This document shows positions 1 through 5,515 of a DNA stretch of 7,513 nt, piece after piece (the first letter of the stretch is position 1; the number at the start of each line of letters is the position of its first letter). This stretch comes from Streptosporangiaceae bacterium (GTDB taxonomy: Bacteria > Actinomycetota > Actinomycetes > Streptosporangiales > Streptosporangiaceae). A program made the position numbers and the translations under genes. Location: assembly GCA_030040415.1 (NCBI GenBank), contig JASHTT010000192.1, positions 1-7,513 of the forward strand, given 5' to 3'. The notes beneath the pieces were generated by a model that saw only the letters and a program-made list of their open reading frames with translations, was not told the origin of the DNA and made no database searches.

Positions 1-285
1 GGTCAGCTCGAACAGCTCGCCGTAGATGGCGTCCATGTAGCTCATGTTCGCCGCGCCGTCGGTGTCGGTGGCAGGGTCGAGGCCCGGCCACGAGCCTGCA
101 AAGCTGTCCCCTTCAAGCACGGTGAGCGAGCCGCCAGACTTGGGCCCGCTGACAGCCGTCGGCTTCGAGGTGGTGCTCGAGCCACATCCGGCCAGGACGA
201 CGGCCACCACCGTCGCGATTACGACAGACGACACCCGCAGGACAGACAGCCTGACGGTGCCTCTCGGACACATCTTGCGTATCAC
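1..285 (-). CDS. ABC transporter substrate-binding lipoprotein, family 5-like (partial, 3' end outside window)
   Basis: The 95 codons seen encode a lipoprotein signal peptide followed by the start of a mature domain. Arg-rich residues 8-16 precede a hydrophobic stretch (about 20-31) and the lipobox LAGC, so Cys33 would be lipidated and the protein anchored outside the membrane. A Ser/Thr/Gly linker leads to GGSLTVLEGDSF, then a LDPATDTD...YGELFEL stretch, which resembles the N-terminus of peptide/nickel-type (SBP_bac_5) solute-binding proteins. I chose the GTG at 285 because GGGAG (293-297) lies 7 bases upstream; the ATG at 273 has no ribosome binding site. The gene is divergent from the IclR regulator, so it probably supplies the uptake arm of the regulated pathway. 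The ligand cannot be told from this fragment. Lipoprotein status is strong; the exact SBP family is likely but rests on about 45 mature residues. Confidence 0.78.
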   Translation of the reverse strand, partial: MIRKMCPRGTVRLSVLRVSSVVIATVVAVVLAGCGSSTTSKPTAVSGPKSGGSLTVLEGDSFAGSWPGLDPATDTDGAANMSYMDAIYGELFELT

Positions 286-364
286 GTCGATGCTCCCGCT
301 ATAGAAGAACTCCCGATAGGACAGACGGCCGCGCCCGGACGCTGCCCCGTTCGGGCCTCGCCGG

Positions 365-376
365 CGCAGGCCTGCG
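365..376. repeat. 12-bp perfect palindrome CGCAGGCCTGCG
   Basis: CGCAGGCCTGCG is a perfect inverted repeat with no spacer, centred about 85 bases upstream of the lipoprotein start. It may be a dimeric-regulator operator or simply a chance GC-rich palindrome. The flanking bases do not extend the symmetry. Confidence 0.4.
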
Positions 377-408
377 TGCAATGGCTTGCCTGTGTGACGA
401 CGCGCCCA

Positions 409-421
409 GCTTCCGCGAAGC
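409..421. repeat. Small hairpin GCTTC-CGC-GAAGC, with an imperfect copy at 443-459
   Basis: A 5-bp perfect stem with a 3-base loop. The octamer GCTTCCGC at its left arm recurs at 442-449, where it begins a second, imperfect hairpin (443-459; CTTCCGC-CGG-GCGAAAG, 6 of 7 pairs). The stems are too short and lack a T-tract, so these are not good terminators. Their role is unknown. Confidence 0.35.
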
Positions 422-501
422 GCCGGCAGTGCGTCCACAGTGCTTCCGCCGGGCGAAAGGGAGATGCGGCAGGCGGCACGATGCCGTCGGCCCGGCTGGC
501 C

Positions 502-545
502 CGCCCGTGCCCTATCCGTGCTCTATTCGTGTCCTGTTCGTGTCC
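502..545 (-). promoter_or_regulatory. Four tandem 11-bp direct repeats, possible operator array
   Basis: Read on the minus strand (towards the lipoprotein gene), four contiguous 11-mers are seen: GGACACGAACA (545-535), GGACACGAATA (534-524), GAGCACGGATA (523-513) and the degenerate GGGCACGGGCG (512-502). The first two differ at one base; CACG is invariant in all four. An 11-bp period is close to one DNA helical turn, so a protein could bind the copies on one face. The array sits about 220-260 bases upstream of the lipoprotein start and next to an AT-rich patch at 561-574. The regulator that would bind is not known; the adjacent IclR protein is a candidate. Confidence 0.5.
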
Positions 546-606
546 GAATCTCAGCGGCAGGATATTTATTAATCAGACCTTCTCCCGGGAGTTCCGGCAG
601 GCTATG

Positions 607-714
607 CAAGGAATCACTTCGTTCTTGCAGAAGGCGGGCACGCGTGCCAGCATTGTTTCAGCCGTATTAAGTGCCCCAGCACGTCAACTGGCGGAATACT
701 TCGGACAAGGAATC
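607..714. repeat. Short dispersed direct repeats upstream of the IclR gene (CAAGGAATC; GGAAT(C)ACTTCG)
   Basis: CAAGGAATC occurs at 607-615 and 706-714. GGAATCACTTCG (610-621) is nearly repeated as GGAATACTTCG (693-703). In addition GTTCCGGCAG (591-600) and CTGGCGGAAT (688-697) are inverted at 8 of 10 positions. These lie within 150 bases of the IclR start and could be half-sites for autoregulation, which is common in IclR-type genes. The match lengths are short, so chance is not excluded. Confidence 0.3.
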
Positions 715-730
715 GGCCGGGCGAACAGGC

Positions 731-734
731 GAGG
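731..734 (+). promoter_or_regulatory. Ribosome binding site deciding the IclR start
   Basis: GAGG at 731-734 is 6 bases before the ATG at 741 but directly abuts the GTG at 735. Normal spacing therefore favours the ATG. Confidence 0.6.
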
Positions 735-740
735 GTGACC

Positions 741-1628
741 ATGCCGGAACCGCTGCACGCCCCAGAGCAGTCCAGCGCGCAGGCCCCCCGGCCAAACGCC
801 GCGGGGCGACTGCTAGCCGTTCTCGATGCCTTCGGCCCCCGAAGCCGCGCGCTGTCGCTGAGTGAGATATCCCGGCGGTCTGGGCTGAGCCTGTCTACCA
901 CCCACCGGCTCGTCCACGAGTTGCTGAGCTGGGGTGCACTGGAGCGCGACCAGAACGGCTGCTACTCCATCGGACTGCGGCTGCTGGAGCTAGCCGCCCT
1001 CGCCCCGCGCGGACTCGATCTGCGCGAGGCAGCCTTCCCGGTGCTGGACGAACTGCACCACCGCACCAGGGGGAATGTCCACCTCGCGGTGCGTGATGGC
1101 CTGGAGGTGGTCTACGTCGAGGTCATTCGCGCCTGCGCGACACACCCGACGGTCGGCAAGACCGGCGACCGCTGGCCGTGGCACGCTACCGGTACCGGGC
1201 TCGTGCTGCTCGCTTTCGCCGACCGGGAAGTGCAAGAGCAGGCCCTTCGGCGCCCGCTGCAGCGGTTCACGCCGCTCACCACCACCGATCCCGCCGAGTT
1301 GCGCCGCAAGCTGGCCCAGGTGAGGCAGTCGGGCTTCGCTGTCGCCGAGGGCTCTATCACCCTGCAGGATCTCGTCGTCGGCGTGCCCGTGCACGACCCG
1401 TTCGGCGGGTTGGCCGCGGCCATCAGCGTCGTCGTGGAAGCCGACCGAGCCCGGCCGCAGGCACTCGCGAGCCTCCTCACCGACGCGGCGGGCGAGATCA
1501 CCCGCAGGCTCGCCGCGCAGCCCGAGCAGTGGCTGGCCAGGCAGCGGCTCGCCAGCACAACGCAGCGCCAGGGCGGGTTCGCACCTGCCGCGGGCGCGCT
1601 GCCCAGCCGGGTTGGCGCACCAGCCTAA
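741..1628 (+). CDS. IclR-family transcriptional regulator
   Basis: The 295-residue length is slightly longer than is common for IclR proteins because of a disordered N-terminus (about 1-19) and an Ala/Gly/Gln-rich C-terminal tail. The winged helix-turn-helix spans about 20-85: AAGRLLAVLDAF, then LSLSEISRRSGLSLSTTHRLVHEL with the recognition helix near 50-61, and the wing LERDQNGCYSIGLRLLEL. The rest is the IclR effector-binding domain: LREAAFPVLDELHHRT, NVHLAVRDGLEVVYVE, the helix WHATGTGLVLLAF, and near the end GFAVAEGSITLQDLVVGVPVHD. Such proteins act as dimers or tetramers that bind small acids or aromatic intermediates and either activate or repress catabolic genes. It is divergent from the lipoprotein gene and convergent with the six-gene cluster, so it probably controls one or both. 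Family call is firm; effector and targets are inference. Confidence 0.93.
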   Translation: MPEPLHAPEQSSAQAPRPNAAGRLLAVLDAFGPRSRALSLSEISRRSGLSLSTTHRLVHELLSWGALERDQNGCYSIGLRLLELAALAPRGLDLREAAFPVLDELHHRTRGNVHLAVRDGLEVVYVEVIRACATHPTVGKTGDRWPWHATGTGLVLLAFADREVQEQALRRPLQRFTPLTTTDPAELRRKLAQVRQSGFAVAEGSITLQDLVVGVPVHDPFGGLAAAISVVVEADRARPQALASLLTDAAGEITRRLAAQPEQWLARQRLASTTQRQGGFAPAAGALPSRVGAPA

Positions 1629-2642
1629 CTAGCCCTCTTCGCGTGGCGGCTTGATCGCCAGCCAGCGGAAGGCGTTGTTCCAGGTGATGTCCTCGAGCGC
1701 GGCTGACGGCAGGCCGAGTGACCGCAACGTGCGGCCAGCCGGGTCCTCGCGCGGCATCGCGGGAAAGTCAGAGCCGATCAGCAGCCGGTCCGGGCCGAGG
1801 AAGTCGACGAGGAAACGCAGGGCGCGCCGGTCGAAGACCAGCGAGTCGTAGTAGAAGCGCCGGGCGTACTCGATCGGTGACGGACCGTCATCGGTCATGA
1901 CCGCGCGCTCGGGCACCTTGGGCTCCTCGTTCCAGCTTCCGCTCCAGAAGTACTGGGCCCTCGGAAGCATCAGCGGGAACCCGCCGGCCGCGTGGCTGAA
2001 CGCGATCCGCAGGTCTGGGCACTTGGCCGCGGTACCGCCGGTGATGAGCGAAGCGGCGGCCATCGCCCCTTCCAGCCCGACCACGTAGGTGCCCATCGCG
2101 GATCGCGGCAGCCGGTCGGTTGCCGCGGGCATGGCGTGCACGAAGATCGCCAGACCCAGCCTTGCCGCCTCGGCGAAGAACGGCAGGAAGCGCTCGTCGC
2201 CGATCGATGCGCCGAGAACATTGGACGCGATCTCGACGCCGGCCAGGCCCAGGTCGGCCACGGCGGTCAGGTCACCGGCGGCGGAGTCGGGATCTTGCAG
2301 CGGGACCATGCCGAGCCCGATCAGTCGGCTCGGGTCGAACGAGCACAGCTCTGCGGTGAACTCGTTGACATGCCGGGCCAGCGCCAGGCCGTCTGGTACC
2401 GGCAGGTCGTAGCGCAGCAACGGCGGCATCGGCGTGAGGATCTCGGCGTCGACGCCGGAAGCGTCCTGGGCGGCAAGCCTCCGTTCCGCGGCGAAGAAGA
2501 CATCTCTGGCACGGAACCTGGTGGGCCCGAACACGAGCACCCGGTCGGTGCTGTCATCGACTGCCTCCATCCGCGGGAAGCACTCCGGCGCGTCCGCAGG
2601 GTAGTCGTACGGCAGCAGGTGGGCGTGAGCGTCGACGAGCAC
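1629..2642 (-). CDS. ACMSD-like metal-dependent amidohydrolase (amidohydrolase family 2)
   Basis: The 337-residue protein is a full-length TIM-barrel amidohydrolase of the ACMSD / 2,3-dihydroxybenzoate decarboxylase / oxalomesaconate hydratase group. The five expected metal and catalytic residues are visible: DAHAH (His6, His8), IFVHAMP (His169), FSHAAGGFP (His217) and IGSDFP (Asp292), with spacing like that known for ACMSD. Members use one divalent metal for non-oxidative decarboxylation, hydration or hydrolysis of cyclic or ring-cleaved acids. The start is GTG 2642, with GGAGG (2648-2652) 5 bases upstream. It is last in the minus-strand gene set, 24 bases after the MDR dehydrogenase, and its TAG stop touches the TAA of the convergent IclR gene with no base between and no visible terminator. 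It probably acts on an intermediate made by the upstream dehydrogenases; which reaction it performs cannot be told. Confidence 0.88.
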   Translation of the reverse strand: MLVDAHAHLLPYDYPADAPECFPRMEAVDDSTDRVLVFGPTRFRARDVFFAAERRLAAQDASGVDAEILTPMPPLLRYDLPVPDGLALARHVNEFTAELCSFDPSRLIGLGMVPLQDPDSAAGDLTAVADLGLAGVEIASNVLGASIGDERFLPFFAEAARLGLAIFVHAMPAATDRLPRSAMGTYVVGLEGAMAAASLITGGTAAKCPDLRIAFSHAAGGFPLMLPRAQYFWSGSWNEEPKVPERAVMTDDGPSPIEYARRFYYDSLVFDRRALRFLVDFLGPDRLLIGSDFPAMPREDPAGRTLRSLGLPSAALEDITWNNAFRWLAIKPPREEG

Positions 2643-2666
2643 GAAGGCCTCCAGGTGGTGGACGTA

Positions 2667-3770
2667 TCAGAGCGACGGGTGAACCGAAACGTGGATCGCG
2701 GGCTCCCCTGGCACCTCGCCGCCGAGAGTCTGGATCGCCAGCGCGGTGTCCGCCAGCCCGAACGTGTGGGTGTGCATCTTCTCGAGCGGGAACTTGCGGG
2801 ATTCGATCAGCGCGATCGCGTCATCCATGCCCCTGGCGTCCACCCCGAAGGCGCCGCGGACGGTCAGCGCCCGGTTGATGATCAGGTCCGTGCGGACCGG
2901 TATCTCGCGGTTGCCCTTCAGCCCGGCGAGCACGACAGTGCCGCCACGCTTGGCAGTAAGCAGCGCGTCTGTCACCGGACCGGCCGCCATCGGCGTCAGC
3001 TCCAGTACGACGTCGGCCATCTCACCGCCGGTGATGTCCTCGACCCGCGCCACGATGCTCTGCGCGTCGTCGCCGTCCACCACAACGGTGTGATCGGCGC
3101 CGAACTCCCGCGCCACGGCGAGCTTGTGCGCATCGGCGGCGAGCCCGGTGATGATGATCGTGCCCGCTCCGGCAGCGCGCGCTGCCACCACGGCCGCGAT
3201 GCCGCGCTGCCCGGCACCGAGCACGAGCACCGTATCGCCGAGCCGGACGCCGCCGAGATGGCAGGCCCAGCGCACGCCCGCGCCCATCGAGTTGTAGGTG
3301 GCTGCCAGCTCGGCTGGCAGGTTCTTGTCGATCTTGTGCAGCACGGAGGTGGGCGAGATGTACATGTACTCTGCCAGCCCGCCCCACAGTGTCGGCTCGA
3401 CATCGACGCCGGTGACACCGTGCCCGTACTTGCGGTTACGGCAGAACTGGTACCGGCCGGTGAGGCAGTCCGTGCAGGACCGGCACGGCACGATCACCTC
3501 GAGCGCCACCCGGTCGCCAGGCTGCACGCCCCAGCGCTGCGCGGCGATGTCCCCGATCTCCGCGATGATCCCGAGCGGCTCGTGTCCGGGGATGAACGCG
3601 GGACGGGGGCCGCCGAGGTGACCGCGGAACGTCTCGACGTCGCTGCCGCAGATGCCGTTGGCCTCGACCCGCAGCAGACCGTCGTCCGCTCCGATCTTCG
3701 GTCTCGGGTACTCGCGCAGCTCGATCTTCCCCGGCTCGACTTGCACCGCCGCGCGCACCATCTCTGCCAT
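2667..3770 (-). CDS. Zinc-dependent MDR dehydrogenase (alcohol/threonine dehydrogenase-like)
   Basis: The 367-residue protein is a medium-chain dehydrogenase/reductase. The N-terminal GroES-like domain has the catalytic zinc ligands Cys41 (GICGSD) and His63-Glu64 (PGHEPLG), and a structural zinc lobe with four cysteines at 96, 99, 102 and 110. The Rossmann domain begins near 180, with GAGQRG at 185-190. By eye-alignment with threonine/sorbitol dehydrogenases, the Glu of the usual EPL segment is Asn160 (TYNSMG), so the third zinc ligand may be altered. Such enzymes oxidise a secondary or polyol alcohol, or reduce a ketone, with NAD(P). The start is ATG 3770, with GGGAG 5 bases upstream (3776-3780). 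It follows the UGSC-partner gene after 58 bases that contain 15-bp repeats. The substrate is unknown. Confidence 0.88.
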   Translation of the reverse strand: MAEMVRAAVQVEPGKIELREYPRPKIGADDGLLRVEANGICGSDVETFRGHLGGPRPAFIPGHEPLGIIAEIGDIAAQRWGVQPGDRVALEVIVPCRSCTDCLTGRYQFCRNRKYGHGVTGVDVEPTLWGGLAEYMYISPTSVLHKIDKNLPAELAATYNSMGAGVRWACHLGGVRLGDTVLVLGAGQRGIAAVVAARAAGAGTIIITGLAADAHKLAVAREFGADHTVVVDGDDAQSIVARVEDITGGEMADVVLELTPMAAGPVTDALLTAKRGGTVVLAGLKGNREIPVRTDLIINRALTVRGAFGVDARGMDDAIALIESRKFPLEKMHTHTFGLADTALAIQTLGGEVPGEPAIHVSVHPSL

Positions 3771-3783
3771 CTACTCTCCCTGA

Positions 3784-3843
3784 GTTCGGTATGCCGGTTT
3801 GGGTTCGGAAGCCTTGAGTTCGGAAGCCTTAGGTTCGGATGCT
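3784..3843 (-). repeat. 15-bp tandem repeats spanning the stop codon of the UGSC-partner gene
   Basis: On the plus strand GTTCGGAAGCCTT is repeated at 3803-3815 and 3818-3830 with a 15-base period. A diverged copy starts at 3833 (GTTCGGATGCT) and another at 3784 (GTTCGGTATGCC). On the coding strand the 15-bp unit is in phase with the upstream gene: the units read GFRTQ, GFRTQ, and the preceding coding end reads SIRT-stop, with TAA exactly where the later units have CAA. This looks like slippage expansion of the gene's 3' end, with the stop created by a CAA-to-TAA change, or alternatively a repeat of regulatory use. Confidence 0.6.
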
Positions 3844-4938
3844 CGTCGAGCCAGGGCCGGTCACCGGCACGGAGGCTGCCGACCAGGCCCCGAAGAGCCG
3901 CAGCACCATCGAGATGCCGGCGTTCCGCGCCCCGGCGACGACGATCATCAGGTTCTGCGGCTCAGCGCCCGGCAGCATGCGCTGAAACTCCGGCCCGTCG
4001 GCCGGGTCCGTCCCGGCTGCGTGCGCCCGCTCGTGGTCCGCTGGCTCACCGGGAAGGCGCACGCCGTGCCCGTCGAGTGCGTCCTTGCCGGCCCGGGCCA
4101 GCTCCGCCGTGCTGCGGCCGGAGTGCTCGGCCAGCCACGCCCGCACCCGTTCCTTGTCAAAGCCGGCTTTCGCCAGCAGGTGCGCATGCTCGGGGCAGAA
4201 CACCACGCCCGCCCCGGCATGCCGGAAGATCCACGCCCCGGACCGCCCGATGGTATCCGCGAAGTCCGTCAGCAGCTGCGCAGCGCTGCTCGTGTGCCGG
4301 TTGTCGACGAACTCGCAGGTCCGCAGCAGCGTCGCGGAGACGGCGGAGACACCTGGCGGCACTCCCCCGTCGGAGGCGAGCGGCGGCCAGGGGCTGTCCT
4401 CCTCGTTCTCGCCGAGGCAGATCGACCAGCGTCCCGGCAGGCCCTGGGTGGCCTGCTCGAGCTCGTGCGGATGGATGCCGTAGGCGTTGCGGACAATGAG
4501 GCCGATGGCGCGCGCGATCGTGGCGTTCGGCCGGAAGCCCGGCCCGAACGCGCCGCCCACCGCGTTGACGCCCAGCTCGGCGCGGACCGGGCCATTGAGC
4601 ACGATCAGCGGCGCCGGCCCGCTGGTCGACTGCCAGCCACCGCCGGCCGCAGCCCGGTCGCGCATCAGCGCCTCCCACGCGGCCAGCACGACAGGAAAGT
4701 ATTCGGGCAGGCAGCCGGCCATCACCGCATTGATCGCCGCGAGCTCGACTGTCACCGCGCGGTCGAGCTGGGGCAGCCGCCCGATTACCTCGTCCGCCTG
4801 GCGGCCGGCCGTGGCCAGGAACCTGTCCACGACGGGGCGGGTCGCGGGCACCAGCGGCAGGCCGTCCGACCAGCCCTGTTCGTAACAGTGCTCGACCGCC
4901 GCCTGCGCGGCGTCGGGATCGAGCTCACCAACGGTCAC
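3829..4938 (-). CDS. Conserved large partner of UGSC-family protein, function unknown
   Basis: This 369-residue protein has no reaction that I can name. It carries motifs I associate with the protein that accompanies UGSC-family (seleno)proteins: GWSDGLPLVP (22-31), INAVMAGCLPEYFPVV (69-84, with Cys76), LIVLNGPV (111-118), the Asn/Gly segment FGPGFRPNATIARAIGLIVRN (131-151) and CLGENEEDSPWPPL (174-187). There is no signal peptide or membrane helix, so it is probably cytosolic. The start is GTG 4938, which overlaps the TGA of the upstream UGSC gene by four bases (GTGA, 4935-4938). There is no separate strong ribosome binding site, which suggests translational coupling and a stoichiometric complex. 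The frame is open further upstream to 5172, but that part overlaps the UGSC gene and is compositionally artefactual. The C-terminus ends in the repeat-derived SIRT. The gene is convincing; its function is open. Confidence 0.82.
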   Translation of the reverse strand: MTVGELDPDAAQAAVEHCYEQGWSDGLPLVPATRPVVDRFLATAGRQADEVIGRLPQLDRAVTVELAAINAVMAGCLPEYFPVVLAAWEALMRDRAAAGGGWQSTSGPAPLIVLNGPVRAELGVNAVGGAFGPGFRPNATIARAIGLIVRNAYGIHPHELEQATQGLPGRWSICLGENEEDSPWPPLASDGGVPPGVSAVSATLLRTCEFVDNRHTSSAAQLLTDFADTIGRSGAWIFRHAGAGVVFCPEHAHLLAKAGFDKERVRAWLAEHSGRSTAELARAGKDALDGHGVRLPGEPADHERAHAAGTDPADGPEFQRMLPGAEPQNLMIVVAGARNAGISMVLRLFGAWSAASVPVTGPGSTSIRT

Positions 4939-5480
4939 GTACGGGTCAGCATCGCGACGATCTCGGGCAGCAGCCGCTTGGCCCGCTCCTTCACCTGGTC
5001 CGCGGTCAGCACGGCGACAGGGTGCTCGGTGACGATGTACTCGTAGCCAGCTGCTCCGCGCAGCGCAGCCATCGCGTCGGCGGTAACGGTGAACGCGTCG
5101 CTGCAGATCACCACCGCTGGCAGGCCGGCCTGCTCGAATGCGATGCCATCGGCGACGGCGGACGCGCTGCACGAACCGCAGTCACCGACCCCGGTGACCA
5201 CGACGTCGCAGTCGCCGCGGAAGCGCTCCACGATGTCGGCCGCTACCGGGGCGGCGAAGTTGACCTTGCTCGTCAGCTCGGTCCCGGCCGCCTGCTGCTC
5301 GGTAACCAGCAGCGCGCCGATCTCCTGCAGCAGCAGCGCGGCGTTGTGCTTGGAGTTTTCCAGCAGGCCGACGCGAACCCCGGCCAGGCTGGGCCTGCGG
5401 GAGGCGAGCTGCAGCGCGGGCCCGGTCGCTTGGGCAGCCTGGCCGGCCCGCCCCGTCGGGTCGAGAATCGCGTTCGGCAT
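4935..5480 (-). CDS. UGSC-family protein, Cys variant (CGSC)
   Basis: The 181-residue protein matches the UGSC (seleno)protein family. Its features in order are an N-terminal ILDPTGR (5-11), VGLLENSKHNAALLL (37-51), VVVTGVGDCGSC (93-104), then ADGIAFEQAGLPAVVICSDAF (110-130) and a C-terminal HPVAVLT segment followed by a Lys/Arg-rich helix. Family members known from metagenomes have selenocysteine at the first position of the xGSC motif; here codon 101 is TGC (5178-5180) and Cys104 is also TGC (5169-5171). The motif is a CxxC-like redox pair after a beta strand, suggesting thiol/selenol redox or nucleophilic chemistry, but no substrate is established. The start is ATG 5480 with a very strong AAGGAGG (5484-5490). 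It overlaps the partner gene by four bases and follows the NDMA-type dehydrogenase by 35 bases, so it is operonic. Family call is good; activity is unknown. Confidence 0.85.
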   Translation of the reverse strand: MPNAILDPTGRAGQAAQATGPALQLASRRPSLAGVRVGLLENSKHNAALLLQEIGALLVTEQQAAGTELTSKVNFAAPVAADIVERFRGDCDVVVTGVGDCGSCSASAVADGIAFEQAGLPAVVICSDAFTVTADAMAALRGAAGYEYIVTEHPVAVLTADQVKERAKRLLPEIVAMLTRT

Positions 5481-5483
5481 GTT

Positions 5484-5490
5484 CCTCCTT
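5484..5490 (-). promoter_or_regulatory. Strong Shine-Dalgarno of the UGSC gene
   Basis: AAGGAGG lies 3 bases before ATG 5480. It is the best ribosome binding site in the window, while the downstream partner has almost none. This supports high expression of the UGSC protein and coupled translation of its partner. Confidence 0.75.
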
Positions 5491-5515
5491 CAGTCCTGGC
5501 CTTGGGCGCCGCGGG

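Larger units (their letters stand above)
286..740. other. Divergent intergenic/control region
   Basis: About 455 bases separate the lipoprotein and regulator start codons, and I see no convincing gene here. The short open frames have no ribosome binding site or recognisable protein. The region holds a 12-bp palindrome (365-376), small hairpins (409-421, 443-459), four 11-bp direct repeats (502-545), an AT-rich patch at 561-574 and short GGAATC repeats (607-714). Promoters for both flanking genes must lie here, but no -35/-10 pair is clear enough to mark. Confidence 0.7.

Noticed and set aside
582..591. CTCCCGGGAG palindrome as a terminator or operator
   Set aside because: Only 10 bp, with no loop, no T-tract and no extension of symmetry; common by chance in GC-rich DNA.
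625..670. Possible promoter for the IclR gene (TTGCAG at 625-630, TATTAA at 665-670)
   Set aside because: The spacing between the two hexamers is 34 bases, and no better-placed -10 exists for either, so I do not call a promoter.
376..738. Several small open frames in the intergenic region
   Set aside because: They overlap each other in different frames, have no ribosome binding site and show no recognisable protein.
1992..4499. Very long plus-strand open frame (835 codons)
   Set aside because: It lies antisense to the amidohydrolase, the MDR dehydrogenase and part of the UGSC partner, all with clear motifs. Its product is Arg/Gly/His-rich without a recognisable domain, as expected for a shadow frame in GC-rich DNA.
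3799..5046. Plus-strand open frame of 415 codons
   Set aside because: Antisense to the UGSC pair, with low-complexity Arg/Gly-rich composition and no family motifs.
4939..5172. N-terminal extension of the UGSC-partner gene up to 5172
   Set aside because: It would overlap most of the UGSC gene out of frame and is Arg-rich. The GTG at 4938 with a GTGA overlap gives the family-like N-terminus.
5178..5180. Selenocysteine codon at the xGSC motif
   Set aside because: The codon is TGC, so this is an ordinary cysteine and no Sec insertion element is needed.
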